Assembly (NCBI GenBank): GCA_900758475.1
Contig: CAAERQ010000020.1
Coordinates: forward strand, 1 to 14,346
DNA from: an uncultured Collinsella sp.
GTDB taxonomy: Bacteria; Actinomycetota; Coriobacteriia; Coriobacteriales; Coriobacteriaceae
Direction: 5' to 3'
DNA: 14,346 nt
The translations under genes and the position numbers were made by a program. Shown one piece after another: positions 7,809-14,299 of the stretch. Each line of letters starts with the position of its first letter. Within the stretch, counting starts at the first letter, position 1. Under the pieces are notes generated by a model. The model was not told the origin of the DNA. It was given only the letters and a program-made list of their open reading frames with translations, and did no database searches.

Positions 7809-7846
7809 CGTGCTAGGTTTTGTGGCATGCCTCAAAACCTAGCACG
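7809..7846. repeat. CATG-centred palindromic repeat, copy 1
   Basis: 14-bp perfect arms (7809-7822 and 7833-7846) flank a 10-nt loop containing GCATGC, 9 bp after the galE stop. The stem could fold in RNA but lacks a T-run. It resembles the next element in length, centre and arm sequence (TAG-R-TTT ... AAA-Y-CTA). Confidence 0.65.
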
Positions 7847-7879
7847 CGACATGCTCGGCACATGCCGCTTCCCGCATGG

Positions 7880-7910
7880 GTAGATTTCTAGACATGTCCC
7901 AAAAATCTAC
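7880..7910. repeat. CATG-centred palindromic repeat, copy 2
   Basis: 8-bp arms (7880-7887 and 7903-7910) surround GACATGTC (7891-7898). The right half reads as one side of a longer ideal palindrome of the form TAGATTTTTGGGACATGTC, while the left half has drifted. Together with copy 1 it suggests an REP-like family. Confidence 0.5.
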
Positions 7911-7912
7911 TG

Positions 7913-7945
7913 GCCCCGGCCTCCAATGTGAGGTCGGGGCTTTTT
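7913..7945 (+). terminator. Intrinsic terminator downstream of galE
   Basis: A 10-bp GC-rich stem (7913-7922 with 7931-7940, one G-T pair) has an 8-nt loop and is followed at once by five T (7941-7945). It is the best terminator in the window and would end galE transcription. Confidence 0.85.
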
Positions 7946-8199
7946 AGGAACTCGTTCTCGAGCTCGAGCTCGCGCATGCACTTGCGGGCGGCCCTCATCT
8001 CGGCGGTCTCGGTCTTGGCCGCGGCCGCCGCGACCGGGTGGTTGGCCAGTTCCTTCTTTCTGACCGTCACCCATCTTCCCAGGATCTTCTCATTGATGCC
8101 GAGGTCGGCAGCCACTTGGGCGATGGGCTTCCCCGACGCGACGGCGAAGTCTGCGGCCTCGATGCGGTGCCCCGCTGTGCAGGAGAGCCTATCTGCCAT
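7946..8199 (-). pseudogene. IS3-family transposase OrfA remnant
   Basis: The protein starts with a helix-turn-helix of the IS3 OrfA type: ADFAVASGKPIAQVAADLG, then INEKILGRWV. It continues through the leucine-zipper-like RELELENEFLK, where a full OrfA would run on into the frameshift window and OrfB. Here the homology stops at about 7946 and the frame merely reads through the galE terminator and repeat to a stop at 7888. OrfB and the far end of the element are absent. The ATG at 8199 has AAAGGAG 9 nt upstream, so an N-terminal peptide may still be made. The element end is probably near 8260-8290 but no matching inverted repeat remains. It is a decayed insertion sequence marking the left edge of the accessory block. 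Confidence 0.8.
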
Positions 8200-8423
8200 G
8201 ACTGAACACTCCTTTCTTTTTGGCGCTGAAACGATTATCGCCGCTCAACGCCATTCCTCTAAGTCAAGTGTCCTGGGATACAATACAGTTCAAATGGACG
8301 AGGAGGATCCGGCGCTCCTCTTGATGAGCCCGGAGAGGCCCCTGGTCGTCACCCTTCCCCGCGCGAACGCAAAGCGGACGGCGGCGAGCCATGTCCTCCC
8401 CGCGCGTTCCATTTAGGGAGTCC

Positions 8424-8452
8424 TCGAGAAGTCGATCTCCCTGTGCGATAAT
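8424..8452 (+). promoter_or_regulatory. Candidate promoter of the ATPase-nuclease operon
   Basis: TCGAGA (8424-8429, four of six matches to the -35 consensus) is followed after 17 bp by GATAAT (8447-8452), about 40 bp before the ATPase start. The rest of 8200-8493 shows no credible gene; it holds the upstream end of the OrfA remnant and short inverted repeats. Confidence 0.4.
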
Positions 8453-8493
8453 CGAGCTATTGAGTCTCGCGAGTTTAGAGCTGGTGATATGCA

Positions 8494-9792
8494 TTGAAAA
8501 TCAAGGTGAAAAACATCGGCAGGGTCGCTGAGGCCGATATCGAGATTAATGGCATTGCCGTGATCGCCGGGGAGAACGGGACGGGGAAAAGCACGGTTGG
8601 AAAAGCGCTTTATGCGGCCTTCAACAGCATGTCCGATTCGGAGAACAAAATCGACCGCATGAGGCGCAATAGTGTTGAACGCGCCATCAGGAAGGCATAT
8701 GTGGGAGGCCCTCTCGACTCCACGTCTCGCCACAGGCGAACTGCTGGAAGAATGAATGGTTTCATCGACAGGGTTTTTTCGGGCGAGTGCACGAGGGACG
8801 AGCTTATTGATGAGATAAAGGAGTATTACGGGGAGGAGATCTCCCGTGAGATCGAATCCGATTTCACGAATGGCGTAGCAGGAGTTGCCGATCAGATTAT
8901 CGAGATCATGGATATCTCCGATGATGAGGTATTTCGTGCGATTGCGACAAACAGGTTCCAAAGCGAGTTCAACGGCCAGATCAATTCGGTTTTCGGCGAA
9001 GAGCCCGGGAAGGTCGAACTCCAGATAAAGGACGCATCTACGGTTTTCTCGGTTGCAGGTGACGAGGTGGCGGAGGTGCACGATAGGAGGGTTTTGCGAT
9101 TCAGGGCGCATTATCTGGACGACCCGTTCCTGATCGATTCTCTCGGAGGGCCCTACGGCCCCGCTTTTCGGTTCAGGCCCCTCCTTGGACACCAGGAGGA
9201 GCTGCGGCAAGATTTGATTCAGGCGACCATCCGTAACGATGACAGCGAGTCCTCGCTGTTCGACGAGATCGCGAAGGAGCGGCACCTGAAGGTTCTCATG
9301 GACAAGGTCTCCTCCTTATGTCCGGGGTATTTCGAGAGGAGCGAAAGTCGCGGTCACCTTACGTATCTCGAAGAGGGCTTCGCTCGGGGGTTGGAGCCTG
9401 GGAACCTTTCTGCTGGCTTGAAGACGTTCGCCATCATGAAGGTGCTCTTGAAGTCCGGCGCGCTAGATGCCGGAGGGACTATTATCCTCGATGAACCCGA
9501 GATTCATCTTCATCCTGCATGGCAGCTGGCCTTCGCCGAGATAATCGTGCTGCTCCAGAAAGAGCTCGGGATGCACGTCTTAATGAGCACCCATAGTCCA
9601 TATTTCTTGAATGCGATCGAAGTGTATTCTAAGAAGCACGCTGTTGATGGATTGTGCTCATATTATCTTGCGGAGACCTGCGCTGATGGACGCTCTCGCT
9701 TTGCCGAAATAACCGGCTCGACTGAGGTCGCCTACGAGAAGCTGGCGGCTCCTTTTGATACGCTTGAGAGGGAGGAGTACGGCCTTGAGTAG
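8494..9792 (+). CDS. ABC/SMC-like AAA-family ATPase, candidate defence component
   Basis: Soluble ATPase of 432 residues. Walker A GENGTGKST (26-34) follows a short N-terminal strand pair. A signature-like NLSAGLK (304-310), Walker B TIILDEPEIHLHP (329-341, Asp333 and Glu334) and the His-switch STHSP (365-369) complete the ATP site of the OLD/RecF/SMC-like group (AAA_15/AAA_21 type). Residues 40-290 form a charged, mostly helical insert that is not recognisable. No C-terminal Toprim domain is seen, so it is not a complete OLD nuclease by itself. The start is TTG: an in-frame stop lies only three codons upstream and no ATG or GTG is available in frame, with GGTGAT as a weak ribosome site. It overlaps the next gene by 8 bp, so the two products probably act together. 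Anti-phage function is inferred from architecture and from the flanking transposase remnants; DNA repair is the alternative. Confidence 0.85.
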   Translation: MKIKVKNIGRVAEADIEINGIAVIAGENGTGKSTVGKALYAAFNSMSDSENKIDRMRRNSVERAIRKAYVGGPLDSTSRHRRTAGRMNGFIDRVFSGECTRDELIDEIKEYYGEEISREIESDFTNGVAGVADQIIEIMDISDDEVFRAIATNRFQSEFNGQINSVFGEEPGKVELQIKDASTVFSVAGDEVAEVHDRRVLRFRAHYLDDPFLIDSLGGPYGPAFRFRPLLGHQEELRQDLIQATIRNDDSESSLFDEIAKERHLKVLMDKVSSLCPGYFERSESRGHLTYLEEGFARGLEPGNLSAGLKTFAIMKVLLKSGALDAGGTIILDEPEIHLHPAWQLAFAEIIVLLQKELGMHVLMSTHSPYFLNAIEVYSKKHAVDGLCSYYLAETCADGRSRFAEITGSTEVAYEKLAAPFDTLEREEYGLE

Positions 9793-10453
9793 CGACCTGT
9801 GCGCCTCCTGCCCTCATCCGAACTCTCCCGTGGTGCCAGATGGCAGCGATGGTTGCTCCCGTTGCAGGACCTGTATCCTAAGGGACTGCACGTCGACCAT
9901 CTCCAAAACATCCAGAGACGGGAGCGTCTCTCTTGTGGATGACGATTTGCCTGTTGTCAATTTTGACTCTGTTAAAGAATGCTACTGCAAGAAGGTCAAT
10001 AGGTGGATGCAACTCCCGCGCTCCGCCGATGCGCTGTATTGCGATCGGGAAACGTTATATCTAGTCGAATTTAAAAACGGCAGTCTGAAGGAGACGCTGG
10101 GGAAGAGGCTCAATCCCAAGGATGACGAAGAGCTTGGTATCAATCTTGGCCAAAGGGACGCCCTCATCGAGAAGTGCAAGGACAGCGTTTTGATCTGCTC
10201 GGACCTGTGGGGAAAGAGGACGAGATGGTTTCGCGAGCACTGCGTCTTTGTTTTGGTATACAACGAGGACAAGAACAAGACCGCGTTGAAGCGGGTTGCC
10301 AGCTCGATTAGGAAAAAAGCGCGTTTTGGGCTTCCTGACAAATTGAAAGGTTTTTGCGTGAAGGATGTCTTGACGCTAACCGAAAAGGAGTTTTCGACAT
10401 CGCTCCTTTCAACTTGGCGAGACGCAGAAGAAATCGCGGAGGTCGACGCGTAG
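9785..10453 (+). CDS. Putative PD-(D/E)XK nuclease with N-terminal cysteine cluster
   Basis: Protein of 222 residues with no family I can name. The N-terminus holds six cysteines (6, 9, 24, 27, 30, 35; pattern C-x2-C-x14-C-x2-C-x2-C-x4-C), as in a zinc-binding or, less likely, iron-sulfur module. Asp82, then Glu95 and Lys97 in LYLVEFKNG, give D-x12-E-x-K after a predicted strand, the usual PD-(D/E)XK nuclease core. A following helix with GQRDALIE could supply the conserved Gln. The C-terminal third is Lys-rich, helical and could bind nucleic acid. The TTG at 9785 is chosen because GGGAGGAG (9770-9777) lies 7 nt upstream; it overlaps the ATPase stop, indicating translational coupling. Function is inferred: the likely effector of the ATPase. 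It is not an HNH protein, and no DUF4435 or Toprim motif is evident. Confidence 0.75.
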   Translation: MSSDLCASCPHPNSPVVPDGSDGCSRCRTCILRDCTSTISKTSRDGSVSLVDDDLPVVNFDSVKECYCKKVNRWMQLPRSADALYCDRETLYLVEFKNGSLKETLGKRLNPKDDEELGINLGQRDALIEKCKDSVLICSDLWGKRTRWFREHCVFVLVYNEDKNKTALKRVASSIRKKARFGLPDKLKGFCVKDVLTLTEKEFSTSLLSTWRDAEEIAEVDA

Positions 10454-10593
10454 GAGACCGAAAAGCATCCGGTGGCTATTTGCTCCCGATATCGATCGTT
10501 CGTCTGCAGTCGGTTTTCTTTCCGCTGCGCCCGCCAGTTTGCGATGAGTCGCGCACCGTGTGAAGCTCAACACGGATGAAATACAAATATAAT

Positions 10594-10614
10594 CCCCCCT
10601 TGCACTGTGTTGAT
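10594..10614. repeat. Possible terminal inverted repeat of the DDE transposon
   Basis: A C-rich run followed by TTGCACTGTGTTGATA lies just past the end of the transposase homology, where an element end is expected. The partner end is not found at the other side, so this is a guess. Confidence 0.25.
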
Positions 10615-10616
10615 AA

Positions 10617-11150
10617 ATATTGCTCGTCGAACTCATCTGAACTGGGCTTTCTTGCATAGAACTGCCTGAACCTGAGCGTTTTCGGGTATCGCATTGCCCG
10701 ATCGAGCACCATCGCGACCTTCTCAAGCTTGTCCTCGGGCGGACTCATAGCCACAGCCCCGCATGTCGTCCCGGTTGGAGCCGGGATGAGCCCTCAGGAA
10801 GCACTGCATGAAGTAGCGCATCCGGTTCACGGGCCCCAGCGGGTTCTGGCCGTCGGGAACGCCCTTGAGCAGCTTCGCGTTGTAGTGCTGGCTCTTCAGT
10901 GACAGATTGTTGACGGGAGCCGTGTGGCGCCCGGCTCCATGTCGTGGATGAGCGTGGAGCCGGGCGCCACACGGCTCCCGAACGTCGCCAAGGTCTTCGC
11001 CCTGCTTGTCTTGCCAAGGCCCTCCCGGATGAAGATTGAATTGCCTGGCTCATCGCAGCCGAGCGCGACACGGCCTCTACCCGAGACCATCATCTCTACA
11101 CATAGCCCATCATTCGACAAGAACGCGCAGTTTGTCCTGCATAGGCGCAT
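10617..11150 (-). pseudogene. Broken DDE transposase, IS1595-like
   Basis: Three minus-strand frames together give the C-terminal part of one transposase. The first (about 11150-10940) reads GRGRVALGCDEPGNSIFI ... GLGKTSRAKTLATFGSRV ... STLIHDME. The second (about 10910-10770) reads NNLSLKSQHYNAKLLKG, then VPDGQNPLGPVNRM ... FLRAHPGSNRDDM. The third (10754-10617) reads SPPEDKLEKVAMVLDRAM ... LRFRQFYARKPSS. The order and motifs resemble IS1595/ISXO2-type DDE transposases, with STLIHDME around a catalytic Asp. The family name is from memory. The first break coincides with a 26-bp foldback repeat, the second with loss of about 10 bp after DDMRG. The N-terminal half of the enzyme is missing upstream of 11150. 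It is inactive and marks the right edge of the defence-like block. Confidence 0.7.
10914..10980. repeat. Perfect 26-bp inverted repeat inside the transposase remnant
   Basis: Arms 10914-10939 and 10955-10980 are exact reverse complements around a 15-nt spacer. The right arm is native transposase coding sequence (GSRVAPGS); the left arm is its inverted copy and replaces the codons expected after HDME. This explains the first reading-frame break. Confidence 0.9.
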
Positions 11151-11350
11151 GGTGTCCCCCTCCGCCGCAAGAGGTGAGCAAAAGAGAGGCTCCCCTCGCC
11201 ACTACCGGACAAAGGGACCTCTCTGGGGAAACACGCTATAAAACCTTCTTGCCGGGCGGTCGAGTACAGCACCGACGGCGTACCCGTGGAGACCTACCCA
11301 GAGCCCGCGCCATTTCAAGTTTCTTGGTCTTCAACGCCACAATCCGATAA
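11151..11350. other. Gene-free gap before the exporter operon
   Basis: No convincing gene is visible here. It holds an imperfect inverted repeat (11183-11189 with 11218-11224 as the perfect core) and possible fragments of mobile-element coding sequence that cannot be assigned. No clear terminator is seen for the minus-strand exporter gene that stops at 11351. Confidence 0.5.
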
Positions 11351-12379
11351 TCATCCAGCCGTCGAAATGACCTCGTCACAGGCGGCAAGCATCTCCTCGT
11401 CATGAGTGACAACGATTACAATATGGTCTCTCTTAATTTCATGAAGCAATTTGATCAGCGCGCCTCGACTCTTCGCATCAAGTGCTGAGGTCGGTTCATC
11501 AAAAAGCATAACGTCCGGCGATTTCAACAGCTGTCTCACAATTGCAATCTTTTGCTTCTCGCCGCCGGACACCCCTCCTTTCCCGCCGTCAAGCATCGCC
11601 GTTGCCCCGTTCTCCACAGAAGCAACCATTTCGTCTAGCCCCAATATGACAAGCATCCGATTCAGCTTATCCATCTCGTAATCATCAGAAAGCAGCGTAA
11701 GATTATCGAGAATCGTCCCCTCAACGATAGGGGGTTCTTGCTCCGTAATGCTGACTCGACACCGCCGCAATGCATATCGATCGATGCAACGCTGTGACAC
11801 CCCGTTGTAGCGAACGGCCCCTTCTGTGTCATCTGGATATAGCCCCAATATCACTGACAGCAGCGAGCTCTTCCCCGAACCATTCGGCCCCGAGATTCCA
11901 TATAGCCGACCCCTGGAAAACGCGAGCCCCTCAATGCTTAACGCGACCCTTTCCGCCCCTGGATAACGTAGCTTGATGTTCTCTAGACGGATTTCCTCAA
12001 TCGGACCAAGCGCCAATTTGCCATTCGCTTCCACCGGGACATCCCAAATTCTTTTCAGCCGCTCATAGCATACGCGATTAGTCTGGTAATCCCTTCCCCA
12101 GCCCAACAAATACTGTACCGCTGAGCTTAAGTTCGAATAATATCCAACAGCAGTCACGAGAAAACCAGGCAACAGTCTCCCGCCCATCACTTCAACCGCG
12201 CCCACAGCAAGAAGACATCCTTGAGCGGCGGAAGCGACCAACGCGTTGCCAAAGGTAAATCTAGACCCTACTTCCTGATTTGCTCTCATCGTTGGATAGA
12301 GCCCATTAAAAGCTTCGACCAGTACAGCGCGGGACCTATCGAACAAAGCATGTTTGCGGATGAAATCAACTTTCTCCAA
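11351..12379 (-). CDS. ABC exporter, C-terminal membrane segment and ATPase domain (frame broken)
   Basis: The downstream piece of one ABC exporter. It carries the last transmembrane helices (NALVASAAQGCLLAVGAVEV ... LPGFLVTAVGYYSNLSSAVQ) and a complete nucleotide-binding domain. That domain has Walker A GPNGSGKSS, signature VSGGEKQK, Walker B VMLFDEPTSALD and switch VTHDEE. It powers export, most likely of the peptide made by the adjacent radical SAM pathway. The only in-frame start before this domain is a TTG in mid-protein without a ribosome site; the coding homology actually continues upstream (SCLQDQ) to the T-run at 12397-12402, where it leaves frame with the first half. If the frame is restored, the product is about 548 residues, a normal half-transporter. 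On its own this part would be a soluble-plus-partial-membrane fragment. Confidence 0.8.
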   Translation of the reverse strand: MEKVDFIRKHALFDRSRAVLVEAFNGLYPTMRANQEVGSRFTFGNALVASAAQGCLLAVGAVEVMGGRLLPGFLVTAVGYYSNLSSAVQYLLGWGRDYQTNRVCYERLKRIWDVPVEANGKLALGPIEEIRLENIKLRYPGAERVALSIEGLAFSRGRLYGISGPNGSGKSSLLSVILGLYPDDTEGAVRYNGVSQRCIDRYALRRCRVSITEQEPPIVEGTILDNLTLLSDDYEMDKLNRMLVILGLDEMVASVENGATAMLDGGKGGVSGGEKQKIAIVRQLLKSPDVMLFDEPTSALDAKSRGALIKLLHEIKRDHIVIVVTHDEEMLAACDEVISTAG

Positions 12380-12984
12380 CTGATCTTGTAGACAGGAAAA
12401 AACCTCGCGCTCTGCTCTTGTACGTCAAAACTTCTCTCAAACAGCCTTGCGCGTGAAACCGCATAAAAAGCGGCACTCGCTGCCGCAAGAACAAGGCAGA
12501 CCACACTCAACTTGATATTCAGGCTACCGAGAACAAACAGGGCGGACAAAAGGGTGATAACGTTGCTTGAAACCCCCACAACCGAGTTGATTACGAAGAT
12601 GACAAGGTCATTAGCGTCGTGATTGATTTGCTGGTTATAATACGACGCGTTGAAGCCCTCGAAGAATGCCTGGGGAAGGTGCTTCACGTGCTCAAGCGTA
12701 TCCGCATTTAAGCCGAACCCCGCATGCGACTGAAGGTTGATGTACAGCATCTCTGAGCAATACACTAGTCCCGCTCGAACCGCTTGGACCGCAACCAAAA
12801 TAAGGCAACAAACGAGAACGGCGGCAAGATCGGCGCTGGCCGGCATCGCTAATCGGTTTACCACTATGCCGGTAAGAAAGGGACCCGCAAGCGCAAGCAG
12901 CCCGACCAAAACTGTTACGACAAGATAGGCGTAGAATCGACCGCCCAGTATATATTTTCTACAGAGATTAAGCATCAGCCTCAT
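12286..12984 (-). CDS. ABC exporter, N-terminal membrane half (frame broken)
   Basis: The upstream piece of the exporter. Hydrophobic helices are FYAYLVVTVLVGLLALAGPF, AAVLVCCLILVAVQAVRAGL, VIFVINSVVGVSSNVITLLS and LSVVCLVLAAASAAFYAVS. They are linked by the coupling-type region HVKHLPQAFFEGFNASYYNQ, as in type I exporters. True homology ends at SARFF near 12397; the remaining 36 residues to the stop at 12286 are out of frame. The ATG at 12984 overlaps the end of the radical SAM gene by 17 bp, with a G-rich ribosome site just before it, so the two are translationally coupled; a GTG at 12996 is an alternative. No peptidase C39 domain is present, so any leader removal is done by another protein. 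Confidence 0.78.
   Translation of the reverse strand: MRLMLNLCRKYILGGRFYAYLVVTVLVGLLALAGPFLTGIVVNRLAMPASADLAAVLVCCLILVAVQAVRAGLVYCSEMLYINLQSHAGFGLNADTLEHVKHLPQAFFEGFNASYYNQQINHDANDLVIFVINSVVGVSSNVITLLSALFVLGSLNIKLSVVCLVLAAASAAFYAVSRARLFERSFDVQEQSARFFPVYKISWRKLISSANMLCSIGPALYWSKLLMGSIQR
12397..12402 (-). other. T6 run at the exporter frame break
   Basis: On the coding strand the codons AGG-TTT-TTT-CCT stand where AGG-TTT-TTT-TCC would keep the frame. One extra T, or a -1 slip of ribosome or polymerase, restores a single transporter. Confidence 0.7.
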
Positions 12985-14299
12985 TTTGCCCCGCACCCCG
13001 TTTTGCCGTATTCATCATCTGGGAGAGCAGCATTTTTTGCTCGGCATCATACCGGAAGGAAACGCAACGTTTCCCCTCACCGTTTAAGGCGTGGTTGGGG
13101 CACCCTCCCATGCACATGGGAAAAGCAAAGCACTCTTGGCATTCCGGGTCATCCGGCTCATATGCCATCCAGTTAATCATGTTCTTGCTCAACATTGGCG
13201 GCTCGAAAATAGTTCCGACCCTCCGCTCCTTCATTCCAATGTCATCCCAGCACTTATACAAATCTCCGACGGGATCAACCACGTACGAGTTGATTCCAAC
13301 GGCGCAACATATCCCGAAATTCGTCCCACCAAAAGGTTGAACTTTGAAGCCCCGCGCAATTGCCCTTTTATAAAACTCAGTCTCCTCATACGAGAACTCT
13401 TTTACAGTAAAGCAGTGGCTGTCGTTCGCACATACCTGATTGATATCGTCAACAGGGGCTAAATAGAAGTGAACCTTATTCATCAGGCCATTTAGCTCGA
13501 GATAATCCAATAGCTCTTGAGCGGCCTCGATGTTGGTCTTGTCGACGTTGCTCCTTATCGAAATATCGATGATGTCGGCACACTCTTTGACGTTCTTGAG
13601 AATACGTTCGTATGTAGGGCTTCCATCGTGAAGAATCCTTCTCGAATCGTGATCCGACTTCGATCCATCTATAGTCACTTGCGCGCTCGTCACACCACAT
13701 GCCGCGAGCCTCCTTGCAACATCAGGCGTCAGCAGATAGCCATTTGTCACTATCGATGCGGAATATTCACACGTTGGCCCCACGACATCTTTCAGATCCG
13801 ACGTAATCCGTTCGATCATCTTCATTCCGAGCAGAGGCTCGCCGCCGTACCATCCAACTGAGAGACTTGCGATACCAGGATAGTAATCTTTCACGAACTT
13901 GGAGAGCTGTGTCAAAACCTCCTCGCCCATCGTCGTGTACGCCTGTCCCTTTTCATAGCAGTAGGGACAGCAAAAGTTGCAAGCCATCGTTGGCGCAATG
14001 GTAAGGGACAGAGCAGTATTCGCAAAGCGCGCGGCGCGACTTTGCAACCTGATCTCCCCAAGCTCGTCCCTCTCCTCATTGACTAGGATGCCTCCCCTTA
14101 TCAGCTCCGCGACAAGATCATCGGCATCCCGAACGTCCCCTTCTTGAATCCTTTTGAATTTCTGCGCGTATTCCGGATTTAACGACAGGATGCCGCCGGT
14201 TCGCGCATTCATGATAAGAAGACTTCCGTTATGTTCATGCACCACATTAAATTGGAGGCTTCGGTAGTTTGTGTGACAAGGGGCTAGCCTAGGCAGCAA
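12968..14299 (-). CDS. Radical SAM/SPASM peptide-modifying enzyme
   Basis: Cytoplasmic iron-sulfur enzyme of 443 residues, predicted to modify a ribosomal peptide by radical chemistry. An N-terminal region of about 90 residues (NGSLLIMNARTGGILSLNPE onward) resembles the leader-binding segment of such maturases. The radical SAM cluster cysteines are 107, 111 and 114 in CNFCCPYC, with the SAM-binding GGEP at 152-155. The SPASM domain is complete: Cys332, then GDLYKC ending at Cys350, then Cys387-x2-Cys390-x5-Cys396-x3-Cys400 and Cys412, enough for two auxiliary clusters. The start is TTG at 14299, with AAGGGAG at 14309-14315; it overlaps the stop of the upstream small gene. It overlaps the exporter gene downstream. 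Precursor, enzyme and exporter in one operon fit a RiPP pathway. The bond formed is unknown. It is not a plain sulfatase activator: no sulfatase is near. Confidence 0.9.
   Translation of the reverse strand: MLPRLAPCHTNYRSLQFNVVHEHNGSLLIMNARTGGILSLNPEYAQKFKRIQEGDVRDADDLVAELIRGGILVNEERDELGEIRLQSRAARFANTALSLTIAPTMACNFCCPYCYEKGQAYTTMGEEVLTQLSKFVKDYYPGIASLSVGWYGGEPLLGMKMIERITSDLKDVVGPTCEYSASIVTNGYLLTPDVARRLAACGVTSAQVTIDGSKSDHDSRRILHDGSPTYERILKNVKECADIIDISIRSNVDKTNIEAAQELLDYLELNGLMNKVHFYLAPVDDINQVCANDSHCFTVKEFSYEETEFYKRAIARGFKVQPFGGTNFGICCAVGINSYVVDPVGDLYKCWDDIGMKERRVGTIFEPPMLSKNMINWMAYEPDDPECQECFAFPMCMGGCPNHALNGEGKRCVSFRYDAEQKMLLSQMMNTAKRGAGQNEADA

Noticed and set aside
6705..7835. A 376-codon open frame on the minus strand opposite galE
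   Set aside because: It is Val/Gly/Asp-rich without domains and mirrors an intact, conserved epimerase gene.
7888..8199. Treating the OrfA-like frame as an intact 103-residue protein
   Set aside because: Homology stops at ENEFLK. The last 19 residues are read from the galE terminator and palindrome, so the C-terminus is accidental.
8413..9285. A 290-codon open frame antisense to the ATPase gene
   Set aside because: It overlaps the Walker A half of a clearly conserved ATPase and has no motif or ribosome site.
8494..10453. Assigning the ATPase-nuclease pair to Septu, PARIS, Gabija or an OLD-type system
   Set aside because: No HNH, Toprim/DUF4435 or UvrD helicase motif is visible in the partner, and the ATPase has no C-terminal Toprim domain. 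Only the general ATPase architecture is shared.
11183..11224. Inverted repeat with 7-bp perfect core as a terminator for the exporter gene
   Set aside because: The loop is long, the arms are imperfect beyond the core and no T-run follows on the minus strand.
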